DNA from: Eutreptiella sp. 'Long Island Sound 2002'
Taxonomy: Eukaryota; Euglenozoa; Euglenophyceae; Eutreptiales; Eutreptiaceae
Reading direction: 5' to 3'
Assembly (NCBI GenBank): GCA_964036045.1
Contig: OZ038384.1
Coordinates: 19,878,500 to 19,942,499 of the forward strand
DNA length: 64,000 nucleotides
Part shown: positions 38,901 to 50,021 of the stretch, piece by piece
How positions within the stretch are numbered: position 1 is the first letter of the stretch
How the letters are laid out: each line of letters begins with the position of its first letter
Translations under genes and position numbers: made by a program
Notes under the pieces: model-generated
What the model was told of the DNA's origin: nothing
Seen by the model: the letters and a program-made list of their open reading frames with translations, nothing else
Databases searched by the model: none

Positions 38901-40937
38901 TCAGTCCTCCACCAGCTTGAGGCTTCTTCGGTACTTGCGGATGTACCGATTCCATTCTCGGACCCTCAGTTCCCCGCGCTCCAGCGGCAGCGGAATGGAC
39001 CACAAATCCTCCAACTTCCGGTTGGGGGTGTCCACTCTCTCTTCGTCCTCCAGCCACTGGAGGCAGGCCTGCTCCGTCTGGATCACTCCCTCGCGGATCT
39101 GATCCCTGAGCTCCTCCTTCAGGTCCTGCGCCAGCCTCTGTGGGAATGTCCGACATACCCACTTGTCCCTTCGCGCTCCCCTCATCTCGCCGACGACCTC
39201 CTCGGCGAAGTCCTCCCAATCCAGGATGAAGTCGTCCAAGTTGGAGGGGTTGCCATCGTCGTAGGGGATTTTGATTCCCCTGAGGTCGTCAATCCTGATG
39301 GCATCTCCGACGTCCGCAGCCACCACTCCACCGAGACGGATACCACCTGTGGCCGGGGGGTGTGAGTACACTCCCCGTACATCCCTCTCCTCCATGGAGT
39401 GCGGTCCAGTTGGGCCTGAACCCATGGGGTTTGGAATGCGGGAAGGACTTGCTCCACCGGCTGTCCATATCCCCGTGTTGGGGTCCTTCACCCACAAGTT
39501 TCCACCTGGATGGCCTCGACCATGTCCGTCGGCGCTTCCCATGGTTCGCCCCTGCATGGTCTGGCTCTGGATCTCCTCTTCCGCATAAACTGCATGGGCA
39601 GTCGTAGTGGTCGGTAGATCCTGGGCGGCATGGGACATCTGTACCATCAGGCTCCCGGGGTCCGTGGTTGCGTGCAATTCCCGCATGGACCCAGACGGTG
39701 CCGTTTCTTCCCCGAGCATTGTGGATTCTCTGGACATGGGAACAAAAGGCAGCGGACCCGGGTCAACACGCGGAGGCGCGTAAGGTCCCTCCGCAGGGCC
39801 GCCCATGGGTTTCTCCATGGCGCTCCTGAGGGTCTTAACCCGCTCCACCAGCTCTGCCGCGGCCGGCTTTGCCGGGAGCTCCGGACCCGAGGCGAGGGGT
39901 TGTAACTCCTCTAGCCTTTTCAGGCGTCCCGACATGTCCTCCACCAGGTGGAGGAGGCTGTCCACCACTCGCTGCTGCTTCTGCAGGGCCAGCTCCAGAT
40001 TCTCCCGGTACCGGTCCTGTTCCACTCGCAGCTCCGCCATGTCTCTCTCTGCTGCTGACTGGTCATCCAGGATCCCCGCAACGTCCTCCTCTAGACCGTC
40101 CTCCGCGTTGTCCAGGCGGTCGAGGTGCTGCACGATGGCGTCCATCCCCATCTTTGGGTATTTGCCGATGAGGAAAGATACGTGCTCGCAGTGGCACTCA
40201 GCGTGCTTTCCACCAGAACCGGCGCTTCCCACGGTTCCCGGCGCCTCGGACTCCTCCGCCATGGGTGTGTCGCCCATGCTATCCCGCGTTGGCTCCGTGT
40301 GCCGGGCCACAGGCGCCGTTCTGGCTCTGGCGGGCCTCTCCAACGCCTCGGCGTCATGCTCCAGGCTGGGTTCTGGGGTCGTGTTCGCCCTTGTGGGCGG
40401 TCTGGCCGTCTCCTCCGACTCCGAAGGTTGCTCATAAGCTGTCCGATAGCCCTCGGAGTGCCCCTCGGAATCTGCAGCTGACCACAACCTGACCGGGCTG
40501 GGATCCGTCTCCATCGCCCTGGCCTCCGCCGCGGGTTTTGGGGAACCGCGCTTCCGGTAACGCCGAGCCCTGCCGTTGCTACCAGTCTCCTCCAACTCCT
40601 CCGCAGCGGAGCGGAGATTGCAAGCCTTGCGGCATTGCCTTTCGCACATGGAGGCCAGGTCCTCCATGTCCAGCCCATGTCCTGCAAGGGCTCTCCGTTC
40701 TGAGCATCTTCGCTCTTCTCGGGCTTCCCAGTCGGGCATCGACTCCACGGACTCGATGATCTGCACCCGGGGCGTCCTTGGGCAGGGCTCCTGAGGGCCC
40801 AAGTCCCCGGTGCGGCGGTAGGGGGCAGGTACTCCTCTGCTACCATAAAGAAGGTCCCTACCAGGACCGGCCCCTGCTGTTCCCCTTCCACCATAACCTG
40901 TCACTCCCAGGGTCTTGCTCCTCACCAGGGTCTGCAT
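38901..40937 (-). CDS. gag: Element D Gag, starting inside the LTR
   Basis: 678 residues from ATG 40937, which is 92 bases inside the 5' LTR. The frame crosses the primer-binding site as LLYGSRGVP. A long coiled coil lies in the middle (about residues 280-345: VEQDRYRENLELALQKQQRV, LLHLVEDMSGRLKRLEEL), consistent with assembly. The C-terminal part has capsid-like helices (LDDFILDWEDFAEEVVGEMR, AQDLKEELRDQIREG, WNRYIRKYRRSLKLVED). It stops at 38901; further Gag-like sequence lies downstream in other frames. Confidence 0.8.
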   Translation of the reverse strand: MQTLVRSKTLGVTGYGGRGTAGAGPGRDLLYGSRGVPAPYRRTGDLGPQEPCPRTPRVQIIESVESMPDWEAREERRCSERRALAGHGLDMEDLASMCERQCRKACNLRSAAEELEETGSNGRARRYRKRGSPKPAAEARAMETDPSPVRLWSAADSEGHSEGYRTAYEQPSESEETARPPTRANTTPEPSLEHDAEALERPARARTAPVARHTEPTRDSMGDTPMAEESEAPGTVGSAGSGGKHAECHCEHVSFLIGKYPKMGMDAIVQHLDRLDNAEDGLEEDVAGILDDQSAAERDMAELRVEQDRYRENLELALQKQQRVVDSLLHLVEDMSGRLKRLEELQPLASGPELPAKPAAAELVERVKTLRSAMEKPMGGPAEGPYAPPRVDPGPLPFVPMSRESTMLGEETAPSGSMRELHATTDPGSLMVQMSHAAQDLPTTTTAHAVYAEEEIQSQTMQGRTMGSADGHGRGHPGGNLWVKDPNTGIWTAGGASPSRIPNPMGSGPTGPHSMEERDVRGVYSHPPATGGIRLGGVVAADVGDAIRIDDLRGIKIPYDDGNPSNLDDFILDWEDFAEEVVGEMRGARRDKWVCRTFPQRLAQDLKEELRDQIREGVIQTEQACLQWLEDEERVDTPNRKLEDLWSIPLPLERGELRVREWNRYIRKYRRSLKLVED
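40834..40845 (-). promoter_or_regulatory. Primer-binding site of element D
   Basis: The minus strand reads TGGTAGCAGAGG directly after the LTR end (CTTCTTTA). It is the same 12 bases as in C and E and encodes Gly-Ser-Arg-Gly in the gag frame. Confidence 0.88.
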
Positions 40938-43180
40938 TTTCCAACAAAAAAATAGAAAAAAACTCCTTCACACACAGATCCTTGCAATACCCAGCACAAT
41001 CCAAATCCAAATCCAAACTGCGGGCTTCCGTTCAGCACACCGGTTGTCTCACGGTGGCGGGCATGTACAAGAATTGCACCAAAGAGGAAAGCCCTGAAAT
41101 TGGCATATGCAGACAAATAAAGCAAAGTTGGGGAAAGATGGAAACGTACACAATCACAGCCATAGGCCCCTCATTCCCTGGACTCAAGACCTTCCCTTGA
41201 CTCGCCAACATGATGCCCTGAACCCAGTCAAAGAGCATGGCTAAATGCCATGTGTCAATAGTCACTACATAAACCCCAAAAATGTGTTCACTCCCAAGCC
41301 TCTAAATCCTAGCCCAATAGGCAAGGTGGCGTGTCATGGCCCAGAGTGGCACTCAGGACCATGCCCTACCCTGACATAACCTTGGTTGGACTTGGAGTCG
41401 ATTGGGCTTGGGGAACTGCCCCATGAATATGACCTCACAACATGGCAAAATCAGGCAAATCACACCATTTTGCCCAAAATCAATTATATACTCAAAAATG
41501 CAAACGGCAAATATTCCAATGCTCCATGCATGTGTCAAACCGGAAAGTAGCATACCAGGGTGATATAGACCAAAGGTCCATGCGCAAGAATATCCCATCA
41601 TTGGCCCCGAAATCCCTCAGGTTTTGTACATGACATGCTTCACAAGTCAACTCATGAATTTGAGACCTGAATTTGTGAGGCCTCGTGTGCCACGCCAAAG
41701 TGACCACGTGATCCGGCATATGGTGAGGTACAACACCGAAGCATATGCCGACATATAAGCAACATACCATAGTTCACAGATCTCTAGGCACTTTACTGTT
41801 AGCCGACCAGTTGAGCACATAAAATACAAAAGTGAGCATAAAATGAGGTCAAAAACGTGCAAACAATGCCAAATTCAAGATAATTACAATAGTATATACC
41901 TTCGCTCACCCATGGTATCAACATATGATTCAAAACACAATTGCTTGGGACTATTTGCAAAAGATCCCCCCACTTGGATCCCCTCATGAACGCATGGGGA
42001 CACCTTCGAACCTCCTCCCAACATGCAACATGAAAATGGGAAAATTGATAGAGGCGCTTGTGGGTCGCTCCGTAAGCCCTCCCACATGCACTATATGAGC
42101 GATAGACTTAGTCTACGCTATGGAGCTCACCATTGGGACATCGGCGAAGCCCTTGTCACGTATGACTCCATATATCTTCCTACAAACGGAGATATATAAC
42201 ATGGACGTGAGCATATCGAAGCACATACCATGCATATAACACATACCCTCAAAAAGTGGCTCCCACCATGGTATGCCATGCCCCTCCATGGACAAAACTT
42301 CACGTTAAAAATACGCGGGAACCCAAGGAAAGTATCTATGCAACCCCAACACTCATGCGGTACACTCGACAGTCGCAATAAAATATTCGGTTGCACGGTC
42401 CAAGAGTTATATATCACTTTCTACCCTCTTGACCATTATCCCTTGCTACACCGGGCATGTGTACACATCAAAGGCGTTCCATGCTTTCCAAAAGTAAGTT
42501 GAGACCAAGGCAGTTTCAACCCATTTCTCGAAATTGGTATTCCTCGCCGTGAGCCGGAGATATGATTCTTCAAAGTGGCCTCACGAATCACTTTTGTTTC
42601 GACTATGTCTCCAAGCAAAATGAAGGGCACAACAAAAGTAAGGTTGATTCGTGATTGGGGAAAACTGTCGGACCACTCGAGATTCATCATATCAAGTGCG
42701 GCGATGTCGAAGTCAAAAATCCGATTCTGAAAGTCTGAAAAAATCGGATTAATTTTGCGAGTGTATAACCTGAAAATTGCGGAAGCAACGAACCCTTTAC
42801 TGATGAAATCTGACCCTTCATCGGGGTTTCCGCCAAAATATCTGTAAATAACAGTTAACCAATCGGTTACCGCAAAATCGCGAGCCAACTGACAGTCGCC
42901 GATACAATGACAATCAGAACGGAAGGCGGAAAACCTACGGAAAAATTATGATAAAAAAACCCTGTTGATTCCTGATATTCTGATATATAAATCTCCGCTG
43001 GCGGCGCCTCGGTATTGAATATGGCCGCTCATAGCCGGAATGGCCAAACATATCACACTATCACATCGGGTTATGTCAGGTGGATGGGAGAGTATGATAT
43101 CAGCCAATGGCGGCTTGCCGGCACATAGATACACACCCCAAGTGACCCAAAGATGGCCACGGGGGTCGGAACCGGCTTCA
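40846..43180 (-). repeat. Element D 5' LTR
   Basis: 2335 bp, collinear with 19283-21121 plus 31966-32439. On the element strand it starts TGAAGCCGG and ends CCTTCTTTA. LTRs of this length are long for Ty3/gypsy. The last 92 bases encode the start of Gag. Confidence 0.92.
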
Positions 43181-43184
43181 CTAC
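43181..43184 (+). repeat. Target-site duplication of element D (right, CTAC)
   Basis: This repeats 19279-19282 immediately outside the LTR end. Confidence 0.7.
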
Positions 43185-44491
43185 CACCAGGGGCAACCTC
43201 CCCGTACCCCCCCCCCCCGTACCAGGAACCGTATCCCCCCGGCCACCACGTCCACGACAAAGGGCCCCCCCGGGCCCAACCCCGCCAAGGACAGTCACTC
43301 GACCCATACCACCAGCCGCTGCCGCCACCACACCCCTACGTGGCGGATCCATGGACGACGGGGGACCCCCCCCCCCCCAGTACCAGGCGGCACCACGCGA
43401 AGCCCCCCAGGACCCGCCGACGCCTCCTGACTGGCCCGACTCGAGCGATGAGGCCCGGTTCCGTAAACGGCGGCGCTCCCGCTCCCCCCCCCGCACGGCA
43501 CACTCGCCCCCGGCGCCCACACTCCCCACAGCGCCACCGCGCCCCAACCACCCACTCGCGCCGCTCCCGCTCCCCCAGGTGCCACCACGACCCCCCGGGA
43601 CCCCGCTCCCGCCGCTCCCACTCCCCCGGTCGCCACCACGAGCGCCACCGCCGCCCCATGTCCACCTCCCCCTCCCCCCTCCGGCCATGCAAGACCCCCA
43701 CCCCCAGCCCCCGCCACCACCGCTCCCCCTCCCCCCGGCGCCGCCAGGCACGCCACCGCCGCCCCACGTCCACCTCCCCCTCCCCCCACAGGCCCCGGCT
43801 GGCTCCCTGTTCCCCCCGCTGCCCATACCCTTCCATCACCCCCAGCCCCCGCCACCACCACTCCTACTCCCCCGGACGCCACCAAGCGCGCCACCGCCGC
43901 CGCATGTCCGCCTTGCCCTCCCATTCCCCCCTCTGCCCGTACCCGTCCTCCACCCCCAGCCCCCGCCACCGCCGCTCCCGCTCCCCCAGGCACCGCCACC
44001 CCCACCACCACCACAGGTCCACGTCCTCCCCCCGCCGCTCTAGGACCCCGGGCACGGACCCCTCCCCCCCCCAGGCCCCGGCCCACCTCGCCTGGTGGTC
44101 AGCCCCCGCTTTGCAGCAGCTCCGCCGCAGGGTGAAGTTGGCCGGGGGAGCGGGAAGGCAAGATGGGGTGCACATGGTGCATACCTTCGAGGAGATGCGC
44201 ACCCGCACCCCCGCCGACCCCAACGAGGCCGCCCCGGAGGCCATCATGCCGCAAGCGGCATGGGAGGCCCTCCTCCGCGATGCGGTCCAGGGCCTCCGCC
44301 CCCCCTACACCCCCCAAGCCCTCCGCAAATGGCTCCAGGCCACCCACCCCCAGGCCTGGGCCATCGGCGCCCCCTCCCCACCCCGCCCCTCCCGCCACCA
44401 CCACACCAGGAAGGGGAAGGACAAGGGCAAGGGGAGGGCAAGGGACACCAAGGAGCACTCAGGCAAGAGGGCACTGAGGGGCCCCAAGTGA
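43185..44491 (+). CDS. Pro-rich/SR-rich ORF, second part, with conserved C-terminal domain
   Basis: This continues the frame of 18344-19282 after the D insertion: first Pro-rich, then many SR/SP dipeptides (SRRSRSPRCHHD, PSPRHHRSPSPRRR, RRSRSPRHRHPHHHH). From 44090 there is an ordered stretch: WWSAPALQQLRRRVKLAGGA, VHMVHTFEEMRTRTPADPN, WEALLRDAVQGLRPPYTPQA, LRKWLQATHPQAW, then a Lys/Gly-rich tail and TGA at 44489-44491. A related copy lies at 59548-60140, so this domain is shared by a family. It is probably an RNA-binding ORF1-like protein. Open frame upstream of 43185 belongs to the D LTR and is not part of it. Confidence 0.55.
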
Positions 44492-46843
44492 GGGCAGGCA
44501 CCCATAGGGACAGGGCGCCGGAAGAGACACCACACTGGGGCAGGAAACCACCCAAGAACCAGAAAGGGGCAGGAGCGGGGACCAAGGCGCGGAGGAAAAG
44601 GGCACCACGGCAAACGCCACGACCCACACCCAGGAAGGGCATACCACGACGGGGGGACCAGCGCCGCCCCACCCCCACCGAACGCCGCACGACTCCCGGG
44701 GGCGCACCCCCCAACCCGCACCGCCGAAGCAAGCATCGGGCGCCGTACGGATCACACCAGCGCACACCCACCAGCCACCGGAAACCACACGGGGAATGGA
44801 GGGCACACCTACACGGGGAGAACGGGCCACACCCAGAGAGGAAGCCGCAGTGAACGCCGCCGCACGGCGCACCACCACGGCCTCACCGCCAGGCGACGAC
44901 CCCGGCCGCCACAAGGGCCACCTCACAGGCACCGGAAGAGAACGAAGGCACAGCCACAATGACCAGGGCTAGGGACCGGAACCCCCAGGGAGGGCAACCC
45001 CACGGACGCCTACCCGATCCACCAGCCCGAGCGGCACGCCCAGGCCCCCACAGCACGGACCCAGCAAGACACCCACACCTACCCGCACCCCCCAGCCACC
45101 AGCCAGCCACACTCCGGCCCACACTCCGCACCACGACACAGGCCAGGCTGACCTCCACTGACCCACCACGGCACAACGCGAGACCACGGCACACCGCACC
45201 ACAGCGCGCCACAGTGCAACGCGCCACAGCACGACGCGACTCGACGCGGCACAGAGCGGCACAGCACGGCACGATTGACTCTAACCTGAAGGACTAACCA
45301 AAGCAAGCCACCGCACACGCCGGAAGGCGCCGCACCAGCACACCACACACCGGCATCGCAGGCCACACACGGTGCCACCGAGCACCCGGCAACAACGGTG
45401 GCGGACCACCCAGAAGGTTAAAACCGGCACCGCAGAGGGGAAAGGACACGAACAACCCCAGCCCCCTAACCAAGAGCCACACACAGTCGCCTGGCGCAGC
45501 CGCCCAGCCGGCAGAGCCAGGACCTAACCCGGCAAGAAGGGGCGCCGAGCCCAACGTGTACATAGCCCACCCGACCCATTGGGCCGGAACACGGCCAAAC
45601 AGAACGCAACCACCAACAGCAGCCCGGAAGACCACACTGAATGCGGGCTAGTGCGTGCGCCAGCCCAGAGAAGGCAGAGGGAGTAACAAGCAGGGCCCGC
45701 CCCAAAAGAGAAAACAGAGGGGGGAGGGGGGGGCGCGAAAACAGCCCACAGCCACCAAACTGCCCGCCAACACCACCAGAGGCGGTCAAACCCCCCACCG
45801 AGAAGGCACCGAAGACAGGACCCCCAAAGAGGCACAGGGGGACCACCCAGCCAAAACCGGCAACACCAAGCCAGGAACAGCGGTCCACCGGGAAAAGGGA
45901 CACCGAAACATGCAGACACGCACCACGAAAAAAAAAAAGAGCCAGCAGCCAAGCCCGAAAGAAGAGGGATGGGGGGACAGGGACCACAAGGCCCGGGACA
46001 GGGACACCCAGCAACCGACAGCACAAAGCCAAAAAAAAAAAGCGCAAAAAACACACCCCGACAACCCAGCCAAGAAGGGCGGGGCACAGCCGAGACCCGG
46101 GCCCAGCACGCACGCCCACACGTACACCGAAACCGGAAACGGCGGGGGGCAAGCGGAGCGCGCACGAGACCACACACGTCCCATAAGCAGGCCGAAACCT
46201 AAGCCCAACCACGAACACCACAAACAGTCGGCAAAAGAGGGACAACACCACAAACCGTGCCCAAACACACCCACCAAAGACCCCAGCCAGGACTGGCGGG
46301 GTTAACAAAACCCACAGCCAACCGCAAACCGGACCCAAACACAAACGCCGCACAACAGTAGGAAACCCAGTGCCCACAGCCCGGGCACTGAGGCAGCCCG
46401 TGCCATGCAGGTGACCCGGCCAAATGAGATCCGGAGACCGGGGGTAAGGCTGCATCCTAAGGCCTGCACTGCTTTGGGACTCGAGGCGGAGCGTGCGACA
46501 ACCCAGCGCCTCGGAACCCTAGTACCAAGAACGTGCATACATGCCTTGGGAACGGGATACGCCAGGAAGTCCGGTGAACCTCTAGGGTTCCACCCAAAGA
46601 AGGGGACGTGCGCAAGCACGGGGGCACACCCTCCCGGCGAGACAAGCACGTCACGGCGGCAGCGATCAGCCCTCCCGGTGTTGCCCGGGGCCGCTTTGGT
46701 GGGGGCCAACAGTCAGGTCTAGCGGGATGTAAGCCGCCTCCCCTCTTCACGCGCGGAGCCTCTTCCTGTTCGTCACAGGGGCGACGCCAGGGGGAACCAA
46801 AGGGCGCCTCTCCACGACCGAGTGCACCTACCTACCTACCTCC
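44492..46843 (+). other. Block F, right part: no recognisable gene, ends in CTAC repeats
   Basis: The first 250 bases after the stop still resemble 60140-60290, so similarity between the two copies extends past the ORF. Open frames on both strands (for example the minus-strand frame at 46455-45466, rich in Phe/Leu/Val/Gly/Cys) follow from base composition and show no motif. No RT or endonuclease is present. It ends with three tandem CTAC at 46828-46839 next to element E, the kind of short tandem tail seen at 3' ends of non-LTR elements. Confidence 0.4.
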
Positions 46844-47219
46844 TTGACAGTGGCCGATTGGAAAACAAACCAACAGTCTCAACGTAAGAGCTGATTGAAA
46901 TAAGATTCTCAGCAGATCTGTCAAACACATCAACTGAATCAGACCGGGTCATGTGCCAGAATCTCTGAAATGAGCACGAACTCGAACGAGTCCTTCCCAA
47001 GGCGAGTGGAGGGGTCCAGGCGGCAGCGAAACACGACAGTGTCGTCGTGGTTGAAGGTAAAGGCCTCTCGGATTGTCCGATGAGAATCATCTACAATGAA
47101 GCACATGATTCACATGATGACCATGATGAGAATGATGGACATGATGACCAAGATGACCTCAGAATGTCCCATCATTTGTTCGTCGAACCACATAGACACT
47201 GCGCCAGGACTGTCTGGTC

Positions 47220-48053
47220 TCAAAGCCAAGGGTATATGTAGGCCGTAAACTTCTTGGGAATTTTCCGCAATTTGAATTCTGAGCAGATCTTGTCTGAAAT
47301 GGGTTGTGCCACAATTGGAGCTTCTTCTGGTGGTTGCAAGTCTTCCTTGGTGACACAGTCTTTGATCAGCGAGAGCTCACGGTCAATCTCAGGGTGATTC
47401 TTCAGGAACTTGATAAAAGTGTCCGTGTACCCATGGATGAAGCTTGAAGCTGGCTCCCGTTTGTCTTCTTCTGGACCGAATCCTTCCCATCTGCACAGAA
47501 AGTACCACTTGTTTGGAGCATTCTTCTTATAATCAAGGATCCCCTCCAACTCAAAACTGCTTGTGACCATCTTTCTGTTGCTCAGGTACTTCGAAGTGCA
47601 ATAGGGGGGCTTGTAGTTGCCCTTGGGGCAGGGTACTTCGGCCTTCAAACGGTTACGATGTGCTTCTTGATGGCTGCCTGGCTCAATTTCAATGTTGAAT
47701 GTAGTCTCACTTAGTTGACTCTTGACTTGGAATGGGCCTTCCCACAAGGGTAACAATTTGCTGTGGTCCTTCAGGCTGTCGTCCGACTTAAAAAGCCAAA
47801 TTCGCTGGCCTTTCTCGGAGGGCTTTCCTTGCGCTGTTGCCTGATTTTTGAATTTCAACCAATCTGCTTGACTCTCCACTTTGGCTTGGATCCACTTGGA
47901 ATCCAACTCCTTGATCTTGTCAAACCATTGTGATGCGTCGTAGCACTGCCTTGGATGGTACATCACTGGTCCAGGACCCATCTTCTCACGACCGAAAACA
48001 AGCTCATTCGGGCTTAATCCAGTGTAATTGTTGGTCCGATGGTATCTCCTCAA
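47220..48053 (-). pseudogene. Element E integrase C-terminus and chromodomain
   Basis: 277 residues from the first Met after TGA 48156: GLSPNELVFGREKMGPG, a linker helix, LPLWEGPFQVKSQLSETTF (C-terminal barrel) and the chromodomain FELEGILDYKK, KWYFLCRWEGFGPEE. The helical tail FIKFLKNHPEIDRELS and an acidic/basic end finish at 47220. It is in one frame throughout, unlike its duplicate at 9023-10298, and in frame with the core upstream. Confidence 0.9.
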
Positions 48054-48155
48054 GACACAGTAAATTGTCTCCCACCAATTGTAGTCCTTTCCAGTTGCCA
48101 GGAATTTTCTCAGAATATTGATAAGAGTTCTTCCAGCTTGTTCAGCAGAAAGGGC

Positions 48156-48425
48156 TCAATGGTCATAGACTCGGGCACGGAGGTGATGAACTCCCAATGG
48201 GGCACACATGTTCTCCCACCAGGTCCAAATGAACTCCTTCCCACTGTCCGTCGGAATTTCACTGGGGACATCCCAGTTACTCATCCACTGACTTGCAGTC
48301 CACTTGGCAGCCATTTTAGAGGTAAGATGCTTCGTGTTGCAAGGGATGACCTGGATGTAGCCACTGTGGCAGTCTTGAATTAACAAAACCCCATCGATTG
48401 GCTTCCTCGTGTAGAGACATTCCAC
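48156..48425 (-). pseudogene. Element E integrase catalytic core
   Basis: The segment reads GVLLIQDCHSGYIQVIPC and IPTDSGKEFIWTWWENMCA (second catalytic Asp). Just upstream, between TAG and TAA in the same frame, is TADVFELGQ with the first Asp. Just downstream of TGA (48156-48158; CGA in the left copy) is AEQAGRTLINI with the Glu. All three residues therefore remain in a frame split by three stops. Confidence 0.85.
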
Positions 48426-48470
48426 TTAGATTTGTCCCAACTCGAAGACATCCGCCGTCACCTTGTCTAA

Positions 48471-49280
48471 CTACCTATCAGGAATTGGTAATCCCTTCAG
48501 TAGTCCTTCTGCCTTTTGGATCTTGGGGATGTTCGCCTGACATTGCTTGCATCCTTTGGCAACTCGTTCACAGGCTCCCTTGAGGTCCCGAGTGTACACT
48601 CTGTGTCGAAGCTCCTGCTGCAGAACACGAGAATGTCCGTGGGATGTCTCATTTCGATGCCAATGTTTGACATATTTGTCGATTAGACAGTCAGGGATAC
48701 AAATCCGTCCTTGCCAAAATAACTTGTCACCTTGGAGCTTGAAATCAGCCATCTCCTCAGAGTCGTAAGGCTTGTTCCCTTTTAATTTGTGGTATACAGC
48801 TCCAAAGAACCTGTCATCCTTGTACATCTTCGTCGAATCCACATAGAGGAAGGAAGTTTCCTTGTCTTTTTCTTGTGGAGGGAGCTTCGATTTGGCCTTG
48901 GATCTCGTCAAAGGAAACACACTCAGGAGCGGCAGCGACGACTCAGAGTCAGAATGTACCCTGTCAGTCTGATATGCCTTCGTAATTTCCTTGCATCTGA
49001 CCAATTCCACCTTCATCGAATTTTTAATCGAACATCGGAGACAATGTTTCTTGATCAGTGCTTGTTCCTCCTTGTCGAACTCCATCACTTTGTCTTTGTC
49101 CTTCGATGTCCCATGAAAACTCACTTCAGAGTAAGCCTCCGAGGCTGGGTAGGCCCAGCGACTCAAGGCGTCCGCCACTGTATTGTAGCGACCCGGGATG
49201 TAAGTGACATGGAGATTGAATTTGCTGAGAAATTCATGCCAACGGCCTCTTCCCCCAGCCGGTCCACCAAGGGTATCCAC
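48471..49280 (-). pseudogene. Element E RNase H end, tether and integrase zinc finger
   Basis: Starts MDTLGGPAGGRGRWHEFLSK, then VTYIPGRYNTVADALSRWAY, the last RNase H landmark with its Asp. A tether of about 120 residues follows with FDKEEQALIKKHCLRC. The integrase finger is HWHRNETSHGHSRVLQQ to CERVAKGCKQC (His-His-Cys-Cys). It stops at TAG near 48466 within the sequence PDR-stop. This segment shows what element C has lost at its RNase H end. Confidence 0.88.
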
Positions 49281-49406
49281 ATGTTCTGTCCTCCAGCTTT
49301 CCAGTGACTTGTGGTCAGTCAGTACCTCAACACGATGACCCAGAATCCAACCCTCATAGCGCCGTAGGGGACCGAGAATTGCGTAGGCTTCTTGTTCCCT
49401 TGGACT

Positions 49407-50021
49407 TCAATTTTGCTGTCTTGTTGTAACCTTGTGAGACGGGAAAGCCAGGGGGTGATGGTGACCTTCATGGTCGACTTGTTTGATCGTAGCACCAATG
49501 GCGTAAGGACTGGCGTCTGTACGAATATAAAAAGGTCTTCCATCAAACGGCGGAGTCTTTAATGTAACCACATTTGCCAGTGCTTCCTTGAGACCAGTAA
49601 AAGCCTCTTCACATTCTGGCGTCCACTTGATCTTGACTTGAGATCCCCTCTCTCCTTCTACTTTGCCAACCTTGAGTAACTCTGTCAAGGGACCAGAATA
49701 CTTGGCGTAGAGAGGAAAGAACTCGTGGTAGTAATTGCAGCAGCCTAAAAAGGCACGAAGCTGCGTGATGGTTTTAGGCCTTTCCCAGAGCTGCAGGGCA
49801 GCCATTTTTCCGAGGGCCGGTCTTCTTGTCCCATCTTCCAAGATAGAGCCGCAGAATTCCACACTCTGGAGGAACATTTTGCCCTTCTTGGTTCCACACA
49901 TGAGCTTCTCTTGGCGAAGGACATCGAGAACTGTGCGGACTTGTTCTTCGCGCAACTTCAGGCACTCTGGGAGCCCCCACCCGGATAGCTGGGAGGCACA
50001 GTGCAAAAAAATTTCAGGCAC
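49407..50021 (-). pseudogene. Element E RT thumb, connection and RNase H start
   Basis: RT thumb: LREEQVRTVLDVLRQEKLMC and FLQSVEFCGSILEDGTRRPA; connection: RAFLGCCNYYHEFFPLYAKY. RNase H starts FYIRTDASPYAIGATIKQV (first Asp). The frame ends at 49407; the following RNase H part (REQEAYAILG, VEVLTDHKSLESW) is in another frame near 49400-49300. The first about 20 residues encode the 56-bp insertion at 49957-50012 and are not native. Confidence 0.85.

Larger units (their letters stand above)
19283..43180 (-). mobile_element. Element D: Ty3/gypsy chromovirus with 2.3-kb LTRs, containing element C
   Basis: Read leftwards: 5' LTR 43180-40846, primer-binding site 40845-40834, gag from 40937, protease (37775-37200), methyltransferase-like domain (about 36945-36620), RT-RNase H (35839-34361), integrase-chromodomain (34360-32834), polypurine tract 32450-32440, 3' LTR 32439-19283 (interrupted by C). 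Without C the element is about 13.0 kb. LTRs begin TG and end TA on the element strand. About 17 differences in 600 bp between the two LTRs point to an old insertion. The flanks carry CTAC on both sides. RT and integrase catalytic residues are intact, but in-frame stops and a frameshift cut the polyprotein. Confidence 0.9.
46844..48489 (-). repeat. 1.65-kb direct repeat, right copy
   Basis: This pairs with 8647-10298. Private change here: CGA to TGA at 48156-48158, before AEQAGR. Shared with the left copy: TAG near 48466 and TAA near 48428. Beyond 48489 element E continues rightward (AATCCCTTCAG), whereas the left copy is cut by block F. Confidence 0.85.

Noticed and set aside
43040-43184. 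N-terminal extension of the SR-rich ORF starting at 43040
   Set aside because: These codons are D LTR sequence; the same bases occur at 32299-32439. The ORF really continues from 19282.
45466-46455. 329-codon minus-strand frame rich in Phe, Leu, Gly, Cys, possibly a membrane protein
   Set aside because: It is the complement of an A/C-rich region; no start context, motif or repeat-independent support, and two other frames are open alongside.
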